Source of the DNA: Melastoma dodecandrum
Taxonomy: Eukaryota; Streptophyta; Magnoliopsida; Myrtales; Melastomataceae
NCBI GenBank assembly: GCA_029817715.1
Contig: JARUPY010000387.1
Location: 7,502,001 to 7,566,000 of the forward strand
Direction of reading: 5' to 3'
Length of the DNA: 64,000 nucleotides
Shown: in pieces, positions 48,507 to 62,221 of the stretch
Numbering within the stretch: position 1 is the stretch's first letter
How the letters are laid out: each line of letters begins with the position of its first letter
The notes under the pieces: generated by a model
What the model was told of the DNA's origin: nothing
The model's input: only the letters and a program-made list of their open reading frames with translations
The model's database searches: none
Position numbers and translations under genes: made by a program

Positions 48507-50809
48507 GTAACATTTGGGGATCGTTTAGGCTTCTGAAAATTAAAGTTCAGAAGCACGAATGTTCGGAGCATGTAAGATGCACAACGTTGCTCAAGTTGTG
48601 CGCCGGGTTCCTCATTGGGCACATGAACTCATTCCAATGAAAGGGACCCGAATGTCAAAAGTAGAACTCTAATTTTGAATAGTTTGGGTAGCATTTGGGG
48701 ATCGTTTAGGCTTCTGAAAATTCAAGTTCGGAAGCACGAATGTTCGGATTATGCAGGATGCACAACTTTGCGTAAGTTGTGCGCGGGGTTTCCCATTGTG
48801 CACATGAACTCATTCCAACGAAATGGTCGCGAATCTCGAATGAATAACTCTTGTGTTGAATGGTATATGGAACATTTGTAGATCGTTTAGGCTTTCGAAA
48901 ATTCAAGTTCGGAAGCACGAATATTCGGACCTTGTAGGATGCACAACTTTGTGTAAGTTGTGCGCGGGGTTGCTCACGGTGCACATGAACTCATTCCAAA
49001 ACGAAATTGATCCAAATCTCGAAAGAATAACCCTTGTTTTGAATAGTTTGGGAAACATTTGGAGATCATGTAGGCTTCTGAAAATTTAAGTTCGGAAGCA
49101 CGAATGTTCGGCGCATGCTGGATGCACAACTTTGCGTATGTTGTGCGCGGCGGGGTTTCTAATGGAGCACGTGAACTCATTCCAATGAATGGGACTCGAA
49201 TGTCGAATGTAGAACTTGAATTTTGAATAGTTTGGTACACACTTGTGGATCGTTTAGGCTTCGGGAAATGCAAGTTCGGAAGAACGAAAGTTCGGAGCAT
49301 GCAGAATGCACAACTTTGCGTAAGTTGTGCGCGGGGTTCCTCATTGTGCAGAAGAACTAATTCCAATGAAAGGGTCCCGAATGTTGAATGTGGAACTTCA
49401 ATTTTGAATAGTTTGGGAAATATTTGGGGTTCATTTAGGCTTCGGAAAATGCAAGTTCGCAAGCATGAATGTTCGGAGCATGCGGGATGTACAACTTTGC
49501 GTAAGCTATGCGCGGGGTTCCTCATTGTTCACATGAACCCATTCCAACGAAATGTTCCCGAATCTCGAATGTATAACTCTTGTATTGAATAGTTTGGGAG
49601 ACACTTGGGGATCGTTTAGGCTTCAAAAAATGCAAGTTTAGAAGCACGGAAGTTCGGACATGCGGGATGCACAACTTTGCGTATGTTGTGCGCGGGGTTT
49701 CTCATCGTGTACATGAACTCATTCCAACGAAATGGACCCGAAGCTCGAATGAATAACTCTTGTTTTGAATCGTTTATGAAACATTTGGCGATCGTTTAGG
49801 CTTCTGAAATTAAAGTTCGAAAGCTCGAATACTCGGAGCTTGTAGGATGCACAACTATGCGTAAGTGGTGCGCGGGGTTGCTCACGGTGCACATGAACTC
49901 ATTCCAAGGAAATTGATCCGAATCTCGAACGAAAAACCCTTGTTTTGAATAGTTTGAAAAACAATTGGGGATGGTTTAAGCTTATGTAAATTCAGTTTCG
50001 GAAGCACGAATGTTTGGAGCATGCAGGATGCACAACATTGCGTAAGTTGTACGCGGGGTTTCTCATTGTGCTCATGAGCTCATTCCAACGATATGGTCCC
50101 GAATGTAAGATGAATAACTATTGTTATGAATAGTTTGGGAACTATTTGGGGATCGTCTAGGGTTCGGAAAATGCATGTTTGGCAGCACGAATGTTCGGAG
50201 CATGCGGGATGTACAACTTTGCGTAAGCTATGCGCGCGGTTCCTCATTCTTCACATAAACCCATTCCAAAGAAATGGACCCGAATCTCGAATGTATAACT
50301 CCTGTATTGAATAGTTTGGGAGACACTTGGGGATCGATAAGGCTTCAAAAAATGCAAGTTTAGAAGCATGGAAGTTCGGACATGCGGGACGCACAACTTT
50401 GCGTATGTTGTGCGCGGGGTTTCTCATTGTGCACATGTACTCATTTCAACGAAGTGGACCCGAATCTCGAATGAATAACTCTTGTTTTCAAAGGTATATG
50501 AAACATTTAGGGATCGTTTAGGATTCTAAAAATTCAAGTTCGGAAGCACGAATATTCAGAGCTTGTAGGATGCACGATTTTGCGTAAGTGGTGCGCGGGG
50601 TTGGTCAGTGTGCACATGAACTCATTCTAACGAAATTCATCCGAATCTCGAATGAATAACTGTTGTTTTGAATAGTTTAAGAAACATTTGGGGATGGATT
50701 AGGCTTCTGAAAATTCAAGTTCGGAAGCACGAATGTTCGGAACATGTTGGATGCACAACTTTGCGTAAGTTGTGCGCGGGATTCCTCATTGTGCACATGA
50801 ACTCATTCC

Positions 50810-51600
50810 AACGAAAGGGACCCGAATGTCGAATGTAGAACTCAAATTTTGAATAGTTTTGTAACATTTTAATGAAATGGACCCGAATCTCGAATGAATA
50901 ACTCTTCTTTTGAATGGTATATGAAACATTTGGGGATAGTTTATGCTTTCGAAAATTCAAGTTCGGAAGCACGAATATTCGGAGCTTGTAGGATGCACGA
51001 CTTTGCGTAAGTGGTGCGCGGGGTTGCTCGCTGTGCACATGAACTCATTCCAACGAAATTCATTCGAATCTCGAATGAGTAACTGTTGTTTTGAATAGTT
51101 TGGGAAATATTTCGGGATCGTTTAGGCTTCTAAAAATTACGAATGTTCGGAGCATGCAAGGTGCAGAACTGTGCGTAAGTGGTGCGCGGGGTTCTTCATT
51201 GTGCACATGAACTCCTTCCAATGAAAGGGACTCGAATGTCGAATGTAGAACTCCAATTTTGAATACTTTGGGAAACATTCGGGAACATTTACGCATCGGA
51301 AAATGTAAGTTCGGAAGCACGAAAGTTCGGAGTATGCGGGATGCCCAACATTGTGAAAGTTGTGCGCGGGGTTTCCCATTGTGGACATGAACACATTCCA
51401 ACGAAATGGTCCCGAATCTCGAATGAATAACTCTTGTTTTGAATGGTATATGGATCATTTGTAGATCGTTTAGGGTTCTGAAAATTCAAGTTCGGAAGCA
51501 CGAATGTTCGGAGCATGTAGGATGCACAACTTTGCGTAAGTTGTGCGCGACAGTCCTCATTGTGCACATGAACTCATTCCAACGAAAGGGACCCGAATGT
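50810..51600. repeat. Block repeated about 3095 bp downstream (copy 1)
   Basis: Contains a deletion monomer (gttttgtaacattttaatgaa at 50858) and a shortened one lacking the caagttcggaagc part (51134). The same series recurs from about 53905. Confidence 0.75.
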
Positions 51601-53904
51601 CGAATGAATAACTCTTGTTTTTGAATGGTATATGAAACATTTGGGGATCGTTTATGCTTCCGAAAATTCAAGTTTGGAAGCACGAATATTCGGAGCTTGT
51701 AGGATGCACGACTTTGCGTAAGTGGTGCGCGGGGTTGCTCGCTGTGCACATGAACTCATTCCAACGAAATTCATCCGAATCTCGAATGAGTAACTGTTGT
51801 TTTGAATAGTTTGGGAAACATTTGGGGATCGTTTATGCTTCTAAAAATTACGAATATTCGGAGCATGCAAGAAGCAGAAAACTGTGTAAGTGGTGCGCGG
51901 GGCTCCTCATTGTGCACATGAACTCCTTCCAATGAAAGGGACTCGAATGTCGAATGTAGAACTCCAATTTTGCATACTTTGGGAAACATTCGGGGATCAT
52001 TTACGCATCGGAAAATGTAAGTTCGGAAGCACGAAAGTTCGGAGTATGCGGGATGCCCAACATTGCGAAAGTTGTGCGCGGGCTTTCCCATTGTGGACAT
52101 GAACTCATTCCAACGAAATGGTCCCGAATCTCGAATGAATAACTCTTGTTTTGAATGGTATATGGAACATTTGTAGATCGTTTTGGCTTCCGAAAATTCA
52201 AGTTCGGAAGCAGAATATTCGGAGCATGTAGGATGCACAACTTTGTGTAAGTTGTGCGCGGGGTTGCTCACGGTGCACATGAACTCATTCCAAAACCAAA
52301 TTGATCCGAATCTCGAAAGACTAACCCTTGTTTTGAATAGTTTGGGAAACATTTGGAGATCATTTAGGCTTCAGAAAATTTATGTTCGGAAGCCTGAATG
52401 TTCGGCGCATGCTGGATGCACAACTTTGCGTAAGTTGTGCGCGGGGTTACTCATTGAGGACATGAACTCATTCCGACGAACGGGACTCGAATTTCGAATG
52501 TAGAACTCGAATTTTGAATAGTTTGGTACCCACTTGTGGATCGTTTAGGCTTCGAAAAATGCAAGTTCGGAAGAACGAACGTTCGGAGCATGCAGAATGC
52601 ACAACTTAGCGTAAGTTGTGCGTGGGGTTCCTCATTGTGCACATGAACTCATTCCAACGAAAGGATCCCGAATGTTGAATGTAGAACTAAAATTTTGAAT
52701 AGTTTGAGAGACACTTGGGGTTCCTTTACGCTTCGGAAAATGCAAGTTCGCAAGCACGAAAGTTCGGACAAGCGGGATGCACAACTTTGCGTATGTTGTG
52801 CGCGGGGTTTCTCACTGTGCACAGGAACTCATTTCAATGAAATGGACCCGAATCTCGAATGAATAACTCTTGTTTTGAATGGTATATGAAAAATTTGGGG
52901 ATCGTTTTGGATTCTGGAAATTCATGTTCGGAAGCACGAATATTCGGAGCTTGTAGGATGCACGACTTTGCGTAAGTGGGGCGCGGGGTTGCTTACTGTG
53001 CAAATGAACTCATTCCAACGAAATTCATCCGAATCTCGAAGGAATAACTGTTGTTTTGAATAGTTTGAGAAACATTTGGAGATCGATTAGGCTTCTGAAA
53101 ATTCAAGTTCGGAAGCACGAATGTTTGGTGCTTGCAGGATGCACAACTTTGCGTAAGTTTTGCGCGGGATTCCTCATTTGGCACATGAACTCATTCCAAC
53201 GAAAGGGACCCGAATGTCGAATGTAGAACTCCAACTTTGAATAGGATCATTCACGCATCAGAAAATGCAAGATCGGAAGCAGGAAAGTTCGGAGTATGCG
53301 GGATGCCCAACATTGCGAAAGTTGTGCGCGGGGTTTCCCATTGTGGACATGAACTCATTCCAACGAAATGGTCCCGAATCTCGAATGAATAACTCTTGTT
53401 TTGAATGGTATATGGAACATTTGTAGATCGTTTAGGCTTCCGAAATTTCAAGTTCGGAAGCACGAATATTCGGAGCTTGTAGGATGCACAACTTTGTGTA
53501 AGTTGTGCGCGGGGTTCCTCATTGTGCACATGAACTCATTCCAACGAAAGGGTCCCGAATGTTGAATGTAGAACTTCAATTTTGAATAGTTTGGGAGACA
53601 CTTGGGGTTCCTTTAGGCTTCGGAAAATGCAAGTTCGCAAGCACGAAAGTTCGGACATGCGGGATGCACAACTTTGCGTATGTTGTGCACGGGGTTTCTC
53701 ACGGTGCACATGAACTCATTCCAACGAAATTCATCCGAATCTCGAATGAATAACTGTTGTTTTGAATAGTTTACGAAACATTTGGGGATCGATTAGGCTA
53801 CTGAAAATTCAAGTTCGGAAGCACGAATGTTCGGAGCATGTAGGATGCACAACTTTGCGTAAGTTGTGCGCGACATTCCTCATTGTGCACATGAACTCAT
53901 TCCA

Positions 53905-54690
53905 ACGAAAGGGACCCGAATGTCGAATGTAGAACTCCAATTTTGAATAGTTTTGTAACATTTTAATGAAATGGACCCGACTCTCGAATGAATAACTCTT
54001 GTTTTTGAATGGTATATGAAACATTTGGGGATCGTTTATGCTTCCGAAAATTCATGTTCGGAAGCCCGAATATTCGGAGCTTGTAGGATGCACGACTTTG
54101 CGTAAGTGGTGCGCGGGGTTGCTCGCTGTGCACATGAACTCATTCCAACGAAATTCATCCGAATCTCGAATGAGTAACTGTTGTTTTGAAAAGTTTGGGA
54201 AATATTTCGGGATCGTTTAGGCTTCTAAAAATTACGAATGTTCGGAGCATGCAAGGTGCAGAACTGTGCGTAAGTGGTGCGCGGTGTTCCTCATTGTGCA
54301 CATGAACTCCTTCCAATGAAAGGGACTCGAATGTCGAATGTAGAACTCCAATTTTGAATACTTTGGGAAACATTCGGGAAAATTTACGAATCGGAAAATG
54401 TAAGTTCGGAAGCACGAAAGTTCGGAGTATGCGGGATGCCCAACATTGTGAAAGTTGTGCGCGGGGTTTCCCATTGTGGACATGAACTCATTCCAACGAA
54501 ATGGTCCCGAATCTCGAATGAATAACTCTTGTTTTGAATGGTATATGGAACATTTGTAGATCGTTTAGGATTCCGAAAATTCAAGTTCGGAAGCACGAAT
54601 ATTCGGAGGATGTAGGATGCACAACTTTGTGTAAGTTGTGCGCGGGGTTGCTCACGGTGCACATGAACTCATTCCAAAACCAAATTGATC
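53905..54690. repeat. Block repeated from about 50810 (copy 2)
   Basis: Same order of normal, deleted and shortened monomers as 50810-51600, offset about 3095 bases. Confidence 0.75.
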
Positions 54691-55080
54691 CGAATCTCGA
54701 AAGAATAACCCTTGTTTTGAATAGTTTGGGAAACATTTGGAGATCATTTAAGCTTCGAAAAATTTATGTTCTGAAGCCTGAATGTTCGGCGCATGCTGGA
54801 TGCACAACTTTGCGTAAGTTGTGCGCGGGGTTACTCATTAAGCACATGAACTCATTCCAACGAACGGGACTCGAATGTCGAATGTAGAACTCGAATTTTG
54901 AATAGTTTGGTACACACTTGTGGATCGTTTAGGCTTCGAAAAATGCAAGTTCGGAAGAACGAACGTTCGGAGCATGCAGAATGCACAACTTAGCGTAAGT
55001 TGTGCGCGGGGTTCCTCATTGTGCACAGGAACTCATTTCAACGAAAGGGACCCGAATGTCGAATGTAGAACTCCAATTTT

Positions 55081-57400
55081 GAATAGTTTGGGAGACACTT
55101 GGGGTTCCTTTAGGCTTCGGAAAATGCAAGTTCGCAATCACGAAAGTTGGGACATGCGGGATGCACAACTTTGCGTATGTTGTGCACGGGGTTTCTCACG
55201 GTGCACATGAACTCATTTCAACGAAATGGACCCGAATCTCGAATGAATAACTCTTTTTTTGAATGGTATATGAAACATTTGGGGATTGTTTAGGATTTTG
55301 AAAATTCAAGTTCGAAAGCACGGATATTCGGAGCTTGTAGGATGCACGACTTTGCGTAAGTGGTGCGCGGGGTTGCTTACTGTGCAAATGAACTCATTCC
55401 AACGAAATTCATCCGAATCTCGAAGGAATAACTGTTGTTTTGAATAGTTTGAGAAACATTTGGAGATCGATTAGGCTTCTGAAAATTCAAGTTCGGAAGC
55501 ACGAATGTTTGGTGCTTGCAGGATGCACAACTTTGCGTAAGTTTTGCGCGGGATTCCTCATTTGGCACATGAACTCATTCCAACGAAAGGGACCCGAATG
55601 TCGAATGTAGAACTCTAATTTTGAATAGTTTTGTAACATTTCAACGAAATGGACCTGAATCTCGAATGAATAACTCTTGTTTTGAATGGTATGTGAAACA
55701 TTTGGGGATCGTTTATACTTCCGAAAATTCAAGTTCGGAAGCATGAATATTCGGAGCTTGTAGGATGCACGACCTTGCGCAAGTGGTGCGCGAGGTTGCT
55801 CGCTGTGCACATGAACTCATTCCAACGAAATTCATCCGAATCTCGAATGAATAACAGTTGTTTTGAATAGTTTGGGAAACATTTGGGGATCATTTATGCT
55901 TCTAAAAATTACGATTCGGAGCATGCAAGGTGCAGAACTGTGCGTAAGTGGTGCGCGGGGTTCCTCATGCACATGAACTCATTCCAACGAAAGGGACCCG
56001 AATGTCGAATGTAGAACTCCAATTTTGAATAGGATAATTTACGCATCAGAAAATGCAAGTTCGGACGCACGGAAGTTCAGAGTATGCGGGATACCCAACA
56101 TTGCGAAAGTTGTGCGCGGGGTTTCCCATTGTGGACATGAACTCATTCCAACGAAATGGTCCCGAATCTCGAATGAATAACACTTGTTTTGAATGGTATA
56201 TGAAACATTTGTAGATTGTTTAGGCTTCCGAAATTTCAAGTTTAGAAGCACGAATATTCGTAGCTTGTAGGATGCACAACTTTGTGTAAGTTGTGCGCGG
56301 GGTTGCTCACGGGGCATATGAACTCATTCCAAAACCAAATTGATCCGAATCTCGAAAGAATAACCCTTGTTTTGAATAGTTTGGGAAACATTTGGAGATC
56401 ATTTAGGCTTTTGAAAATTTAAGTTCGGAAGCACAATGTTCGGTGCATGCTGGATGCACAACTTTGCGTAAGTTGTGCGCGGTGTTTCTCATTGAGCACA
56501 TGAACTCATTCCAACGAACGGGACTCGTATGTCAAATGTAGAACTCGAATTTTGAATAGTTTTGTAGACACTTGTGGATCGTTTAGCCTTCGAAAAACGA
56601 AAGTTCGGAGCATGCAGAATGCACAACTTAGCGTAAGTTGTGCGCGGGGTTCCTCATTGTGCACATGAACTCATTCCAACGAAAGGGTCCCGAATGTTGA
56701 ATGTAGAACTGCAATTTTGAATAGTTTGGGAGACACTTGGGGTTCCTTTAGGCTTCGGAAAATGCAAGTTCGCAAGCACGAAAGTTCGGACATGCGGGAT
56801 GCACAACTTTGCGTATGTTGTGCGCGAGGTTTCTCACTGTGCACATGAACTCATTTCAACGAAATGGACCCGAATCTCGAATGAATAACTCTTGTTTTGA
56901 ATGGTATATGAAACAATTGGGATCGTTTAGGATTATGAAAATTCAAGTTCGGAAGCACGAATATTCGGAGCTTGTAGGATGCACAACTTTGTGTAAGTTG
57001 TGCGCGGGGTTGCTCACGGTGCACATGAACTCATTCCAAAACCAAATTGATCCGAATCTCGAATGAATAACCCTTGTTTTGAATAGTTTGGGAAACATTT
57101 GGAGATCATTTAGGCTTCGAAAAATTTATGTTCTGAAGCCTGAATGTTCGGCGCATGCTGGATGCACAACTTTGCGTAAGTTGTGCGCGGGGTTACTTAT
57201 TGAGCACATGAACTCATTCCAACGAACGGGACTCGAATGTCGAATGTAGAACTCGAATTTTGAATAGTTTTGTAAAATTTCAACGAAATGAACCCGAATC
57301 TCGAATGAATAACTCTTGTTTTGAATGGTATGTGAAACATTTGGGGATCGTTTATACTTCCGAAAATTCAAGTTCGGAAGCATGAATATTCGGAGCTTGT
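55081..57400. repeat. Higher-order block, offset 3285 bp (copy 1)
   Basis: About 2.3 kb recur at 58366-60690 with a constant 3285 base offset, including the marker deletions. The right limit is where the copies diverge near 57400/60690. Confidence 0.88.
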
Positions 57401-58262
57401 AGGATGCACAACTTTGTGCAAGTTGTGCGCGGGGTTGCACGCGGTGCACATGAACTCATTCCAACGAAATTCATCCGAATCTCGAATGAATAACAGTTGT
57501 TTTGAATAGTTTGGGAAACATTTGGGGATCATTTATGCTTCTAAAAATTACGATTCGGAGCATGCAAGGTGCAGAACTGTGCGTAAGTGGTGCGCGGGGT
57601 TCCTCATGCACATGAACTCATTCCAATGAAAGGGACTCGAATGTCGAATGTAGAACTCCAATTTTGAATACTTTGGGAAACATTCGGGAAAATTTACGAA
57701 TCGGAAAATGTAAGTTCGGAAGCGCGAAAGTTCGGAGTATGCGGGATGCCCAACATTGCGAAAGTTGTGCGCGGGGTTTCCCATTGTGGACATGAACTCA
57801 TTCCAACGAAATGGTCCCGAATCTCGAATGAATAACTCTTGTTTTGAATGGTATATGGAACATTTGTAGATCGTTTAGGCTTCCGAAATTTCAAGTTCGG
57901 AAGCACGAATATTCGGAGCTTGTAGGATGCACAACTTTGTGTAAGTTGTGCGCGGGGTTGCACACGGTGCACATGAACTCATTCCAAAACCAAATTGATC
58001 CGAATCTCGAAAGAATAACCCTTGTTTTGAATAGTTTGGGAAACATTTGGAGATCATTTAGGCTTCTTAAAATTTAAGTTCGGAAGCCTGAATGTTCGGA
58101 GCATGCTGGATGCACAACTTTGCGTAAGTTGTGCGCGGGGTTTCTCATTGAGCACATGAACTCATTCCAACGAACGGGACACGTATGTCAAATGTAGAAC
58201 TCGAATTTTGAATAGTTTTGTACACACTTGTGGATCGTTTAGGCTTGGAAAAATGCAAGTTC

Positions 58263-58332
58263 ATGTGCACAATGAGGAACCCCGCGCACAACTTACGCTA
58301 AGTTGTGCATTCTGCATGCTCCGAACGTTCGT
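58263..58332 (-). repeat. Micro-inverted monomer segment inside the array
   Basis: ATGTGCACAATGAGGAACCC through CTCCGAACGTTCGT is the reverse complement of a normal monomer interval such as 54961-55027. Flanking bases are in the usual orientation and the ggaag before the segment is lost. Confidence 0.93.
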
Positions 58333-58365
58333 GATCCCGAATGTTGAATGTAGAACTGCAATTTT

Positions 58366-60690
58366 AAATAGTTTGGGAGACACTTGGGGTTCCTTTAGGC
58401 TTCGGAAAATGCAAGTTCGCAATCACGAAAGTTGGGACATGCGGGATGCACAACTTTGCGTATGTTGTGCACGGGGTTTCTCACGGTGCACATGAACTCA
58501 TTTCAACGAAATGGACCCGAATCTCGAATGAATAACTCTTGTTTTGAATGGTATATGAAACATTTGGGGATTGTTTAGGATTCTGAAAATTCAAGTTCGA
58601 AAGCACGGATATTCGGAGCTTGTAGGATGCACGACTTTGCGTAAGTGGTGCGCGGGGTTGCTTACTGTGCAAATGAACTCATTCCAACGAAATTCATCCG
58701 AATCTCGAAGGAATAACTGTTGTTTTGAATAGTTTGAGAAACATTTGGAGATCGATTAGGCTTCTGAAAATTCAAGTTCGGAAGCACGAATGTTTGGAGC
58801 ATCTAGAATGCACAACTTTGCGTAAGTTTTGCGCGGGATTCCTCATTTGGCACATGAACTCATTCCAACGAAAGGGACCCGAATGTCGAATGTAGAACTC
58901 TAATTTTGAATAGTTTTGTAACATTTCAACGAAATGGACCTGAATCTCGAATGAATAACTCTTGTTTTGAATGGTATGTGAAACATTTGGGGATCGTTTA
59001 TACTTCCGAAAATTCAAGTTCGGAAGCATGAATATTCGGAGCTTGTAGGATGCACGACCTTGCGCAAGTGGTGCGCGAGGTTGCTCGCTGTGCACATGAA
59101 CTCATTCCAACGAAATTCATCCGAATCTCGAATGAATAACAGTTGTTTTGAATAGTTTGGGAAACATTTGGGGATCATTTATGCTTCTAAAAATTACGAT
59201 TCGGAGCATGCAAGGTGCAGAACTGTGCGTAAGTGGTGCGCGGGGTTCCTCATGCACATGAACTCATTCCAACGAAAGGGACCCGAATATCGAATGTAGA
59301 ACTCCAATTTTGAATAGGATAATTTGCGCATCAGAAAATGCAAGTTCGGACGCACGGAAGTTCAGAGTATGCGGGATACCCAACATTGCGAAAGTTGTGC
59401 GCGGGATTTCCCATTGTGGACATGAACTCATTCCAACGAAATGGTCCCGAATCTCGAATGAATAACACTTGTTTTGAATGGTATATGAAACATTTGTAGA
59501 TTGTTTAGGCTTCCGAAATTTCAAGTTTAGAAGCACGAATATTCGTAGCTTGTAGGATGCACAACTTTGTGTAAGTTGTGCGCGGGGTTGCTCACGGGGC
59601 ATATGAACTCATTCCAAAACCAAATTGATCCGAATCTCGAAAGAATAACCCTTGTTTTGAATAGTTTGGGAAACATTTGGAGATCATTTAGGCTTTTGAA
59701 AATTTAAGTTCGGAAGCACAATGTTCGGTGCATGCTGGATGCACAACTTTGCGTAAGTTGTGCGCGGTGTTTCTCATTGAGCACATGAACTCATTCCAAC
59801 GAACGGGACTCGTATGTCAAATGTAGAACTCGAATTTTGAATAGTTTTGTAGACACTTGTGGATCGTTTAGCCTTCGAAAAACGAAAGTTCGGAGCATGC
59901 AGAATGCACAACTTAGCGTAAGTTGTGCGCGGGGTTCCTCATTGTGCACATGAACTCATTCCAACGAAAGGGTCCCGAATGTTGAATGTAGAACTGCAAT
60001 TTTGAATAGTTTGGGAGACACTTGGGGTTCCTTTAGGCTTCGGAAAATGCAAGTTCGCAAGCACGAAAGTTCGGACATGCGGGATGCACAACTTTGCGTA
60101 TGTTGTGCGCGAGGTTTCTCACTGTGCACATGAACTCATTTCAACGAAATGGACCCGAATCTCGAATGAATAACTCTTGTTTTGAATGGTATATGAAACA
60201 ATTGGGATCGTTTAGGATTATGAAAATTCAAGTTCGGAAGCACGAATATTCGGAGCTTGTAGGATGCACAACTTTGTGTAAGTTGTGCGCGGGGTTGCTC
60301 ACGGTGCACATGAACTCATTCCAAAACCAAATTGATCCGAATCTCGAATGAATAACCCTTGTTTTGAATAGTTTGGGAAACATTTGGAGATCATTTAGGC
60401 TTCGAAAAATTTATGTTCTGAAGCCTGAATGTTCGGCGCATGCTGGATGCACAACTTTGCGTAAGTTGTGCGCGGGGTTACTCATTGAGCACATGAACTC
60501 ATTCCAACGAACGGGACTCGAATGTCGAATGTAGAACTCGAATTTTGAATAGTTTTGTAAAATTTCAACGAAATGAACCCGAATCTCGAATGAATAACTC
60601 TTGTTTTGAATGGTATGTGAAACAATTGGGGATCGTTTATGCTTCCGAAAATTCAAGTTCGGAAGCATGAATATTCGGAGCTTGTAGGAT
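58366..60690. repeat. Higher-order block, offset 3285 bp (copy 2)
   Basis: Copy of 55081-57400. Only scattered single-base differences are visible (for example tatcg against tgtcg near 59288). It starts just right of the micro-inversion at 58263-58332. Confidence 0.88.
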
Positions 60691-62221
60691 GCACGACTTT
60701 GCGTAAGTGGTGCGCAGGGTTGCTCGCTGTGCACATGAACTCATTCCAACGAAATTCATCCGAATCTCGAATGAGTAACTGTTGTTTTGAATAGTTTGGG
60801 AAACATTTGGGGATCGTTTATGGTTCTAAAAATTATGAATGTTCGGAGCATGCAAGGTGTAGAACTGTGCGTAAGTGGTGCGGGGGGTTCCTCATGCACA
60901 TGAACTCATTCCAACGAAAGGGACCCGAATGTCGAATGTAGAACTCCAATTTTGAATAGGAGCATTTACTCATCGGAAAATGCAAGTTCGGAAGAACGAA
61001 AGTTCGGGGTATGCGGGATGCCCAACATTGCGAAAGTTGTGTGCGGGGTTTCCCATTGTGCACCACTTTGTGTAAGTTGTGCGCGGGGTTGCTCACGGTG
61101 CCCATGAACTCATTCCAAAACCAAATTGATCCGAATCTCGAAAGAATAACCCTTGTTTTGAATAGTTTCGGAAAATTTGGAGATCATTTAGGCTTCTGAA
61201 AATTTAAGTTCGGAAGCACGAATGTTCGGCGCATGCTGGATGCACAACTTTGCGTAAGTTGTGCGCGGGGTTCCACATTGAGCACATGAACTCATTCCAA
61301 CGAACGGGACTTGAATGTCGAATGTAGAACTCTAATTTTGAATAGTTTGGTACATACTTGGGGATCGTTTAGGCTTCGAAAAATGCAAGTTCGGAAGAAC
61401 GAAATTCGGAGCATGCAGGAAGCACAACTTTGCGTAAGTTGTGCGCGGGGTTCCTCATTGTGCACATGAACTCATTCCAACGAAAGGGTCCCGAATGTTG
61501 AATGTAGAACTCCAATTTTTAATAGTTTGGGAAATATTTGGGGTTCATTTAGGCTTTGGAAAATGGAAGTTCACAAGCACGAAAGTTCGGAGCATGCGGG
61601 ATTCACAACATTGCGTAAGCTGTGCGCGGGGTTTCTCAATGTGCTCATGAGGTCATTCCAATGATAGAGACCCGAATGTCAGATGAATAACTCTTGTTGT
61701 GAATAGTTTGGGAAGTATTTGGGGATCTTTTAGGGTTAGGAAAATGCATGTTCGAAAGCACGAATATTCGGGGCATGCGGGATGCACAACTTTGCGTATG
61801 CTGTGCGCGGGGCTCCTCATTGTGCACATGAACTCATTCCCACGAAATGAACCCGAATATCAAATGAATAACTCTTGTTTTGATTGGTGTGGGAAATATT
61901 TGAGGATCGTTTATTATTTGAAAAATGCATGTTCGGAAGCACGAATGTTCGTAGCGTGTGGGATGCACAACATTGCGAAAGTTGTGCACAGGGTTTCTCA
62001 TTGTGCTCATGAGGTCATTCCAACGATATGGACCCGAATCTCAGATGAATATCTGTTGTTATGGATAGTTTGGAAAATGCATGTTCGGAAGCACGAATGT
62101 TTTGAGCATGCGGAATGCACAACTTTGCGTAAGCTCTGCGCGGGGTTCCTCGTTGTTCACATGAACCCATTCCAACGAAATGGGCCCGAATCTCGAATGT
62201 ATAACTCTTGTATTGAATAGT

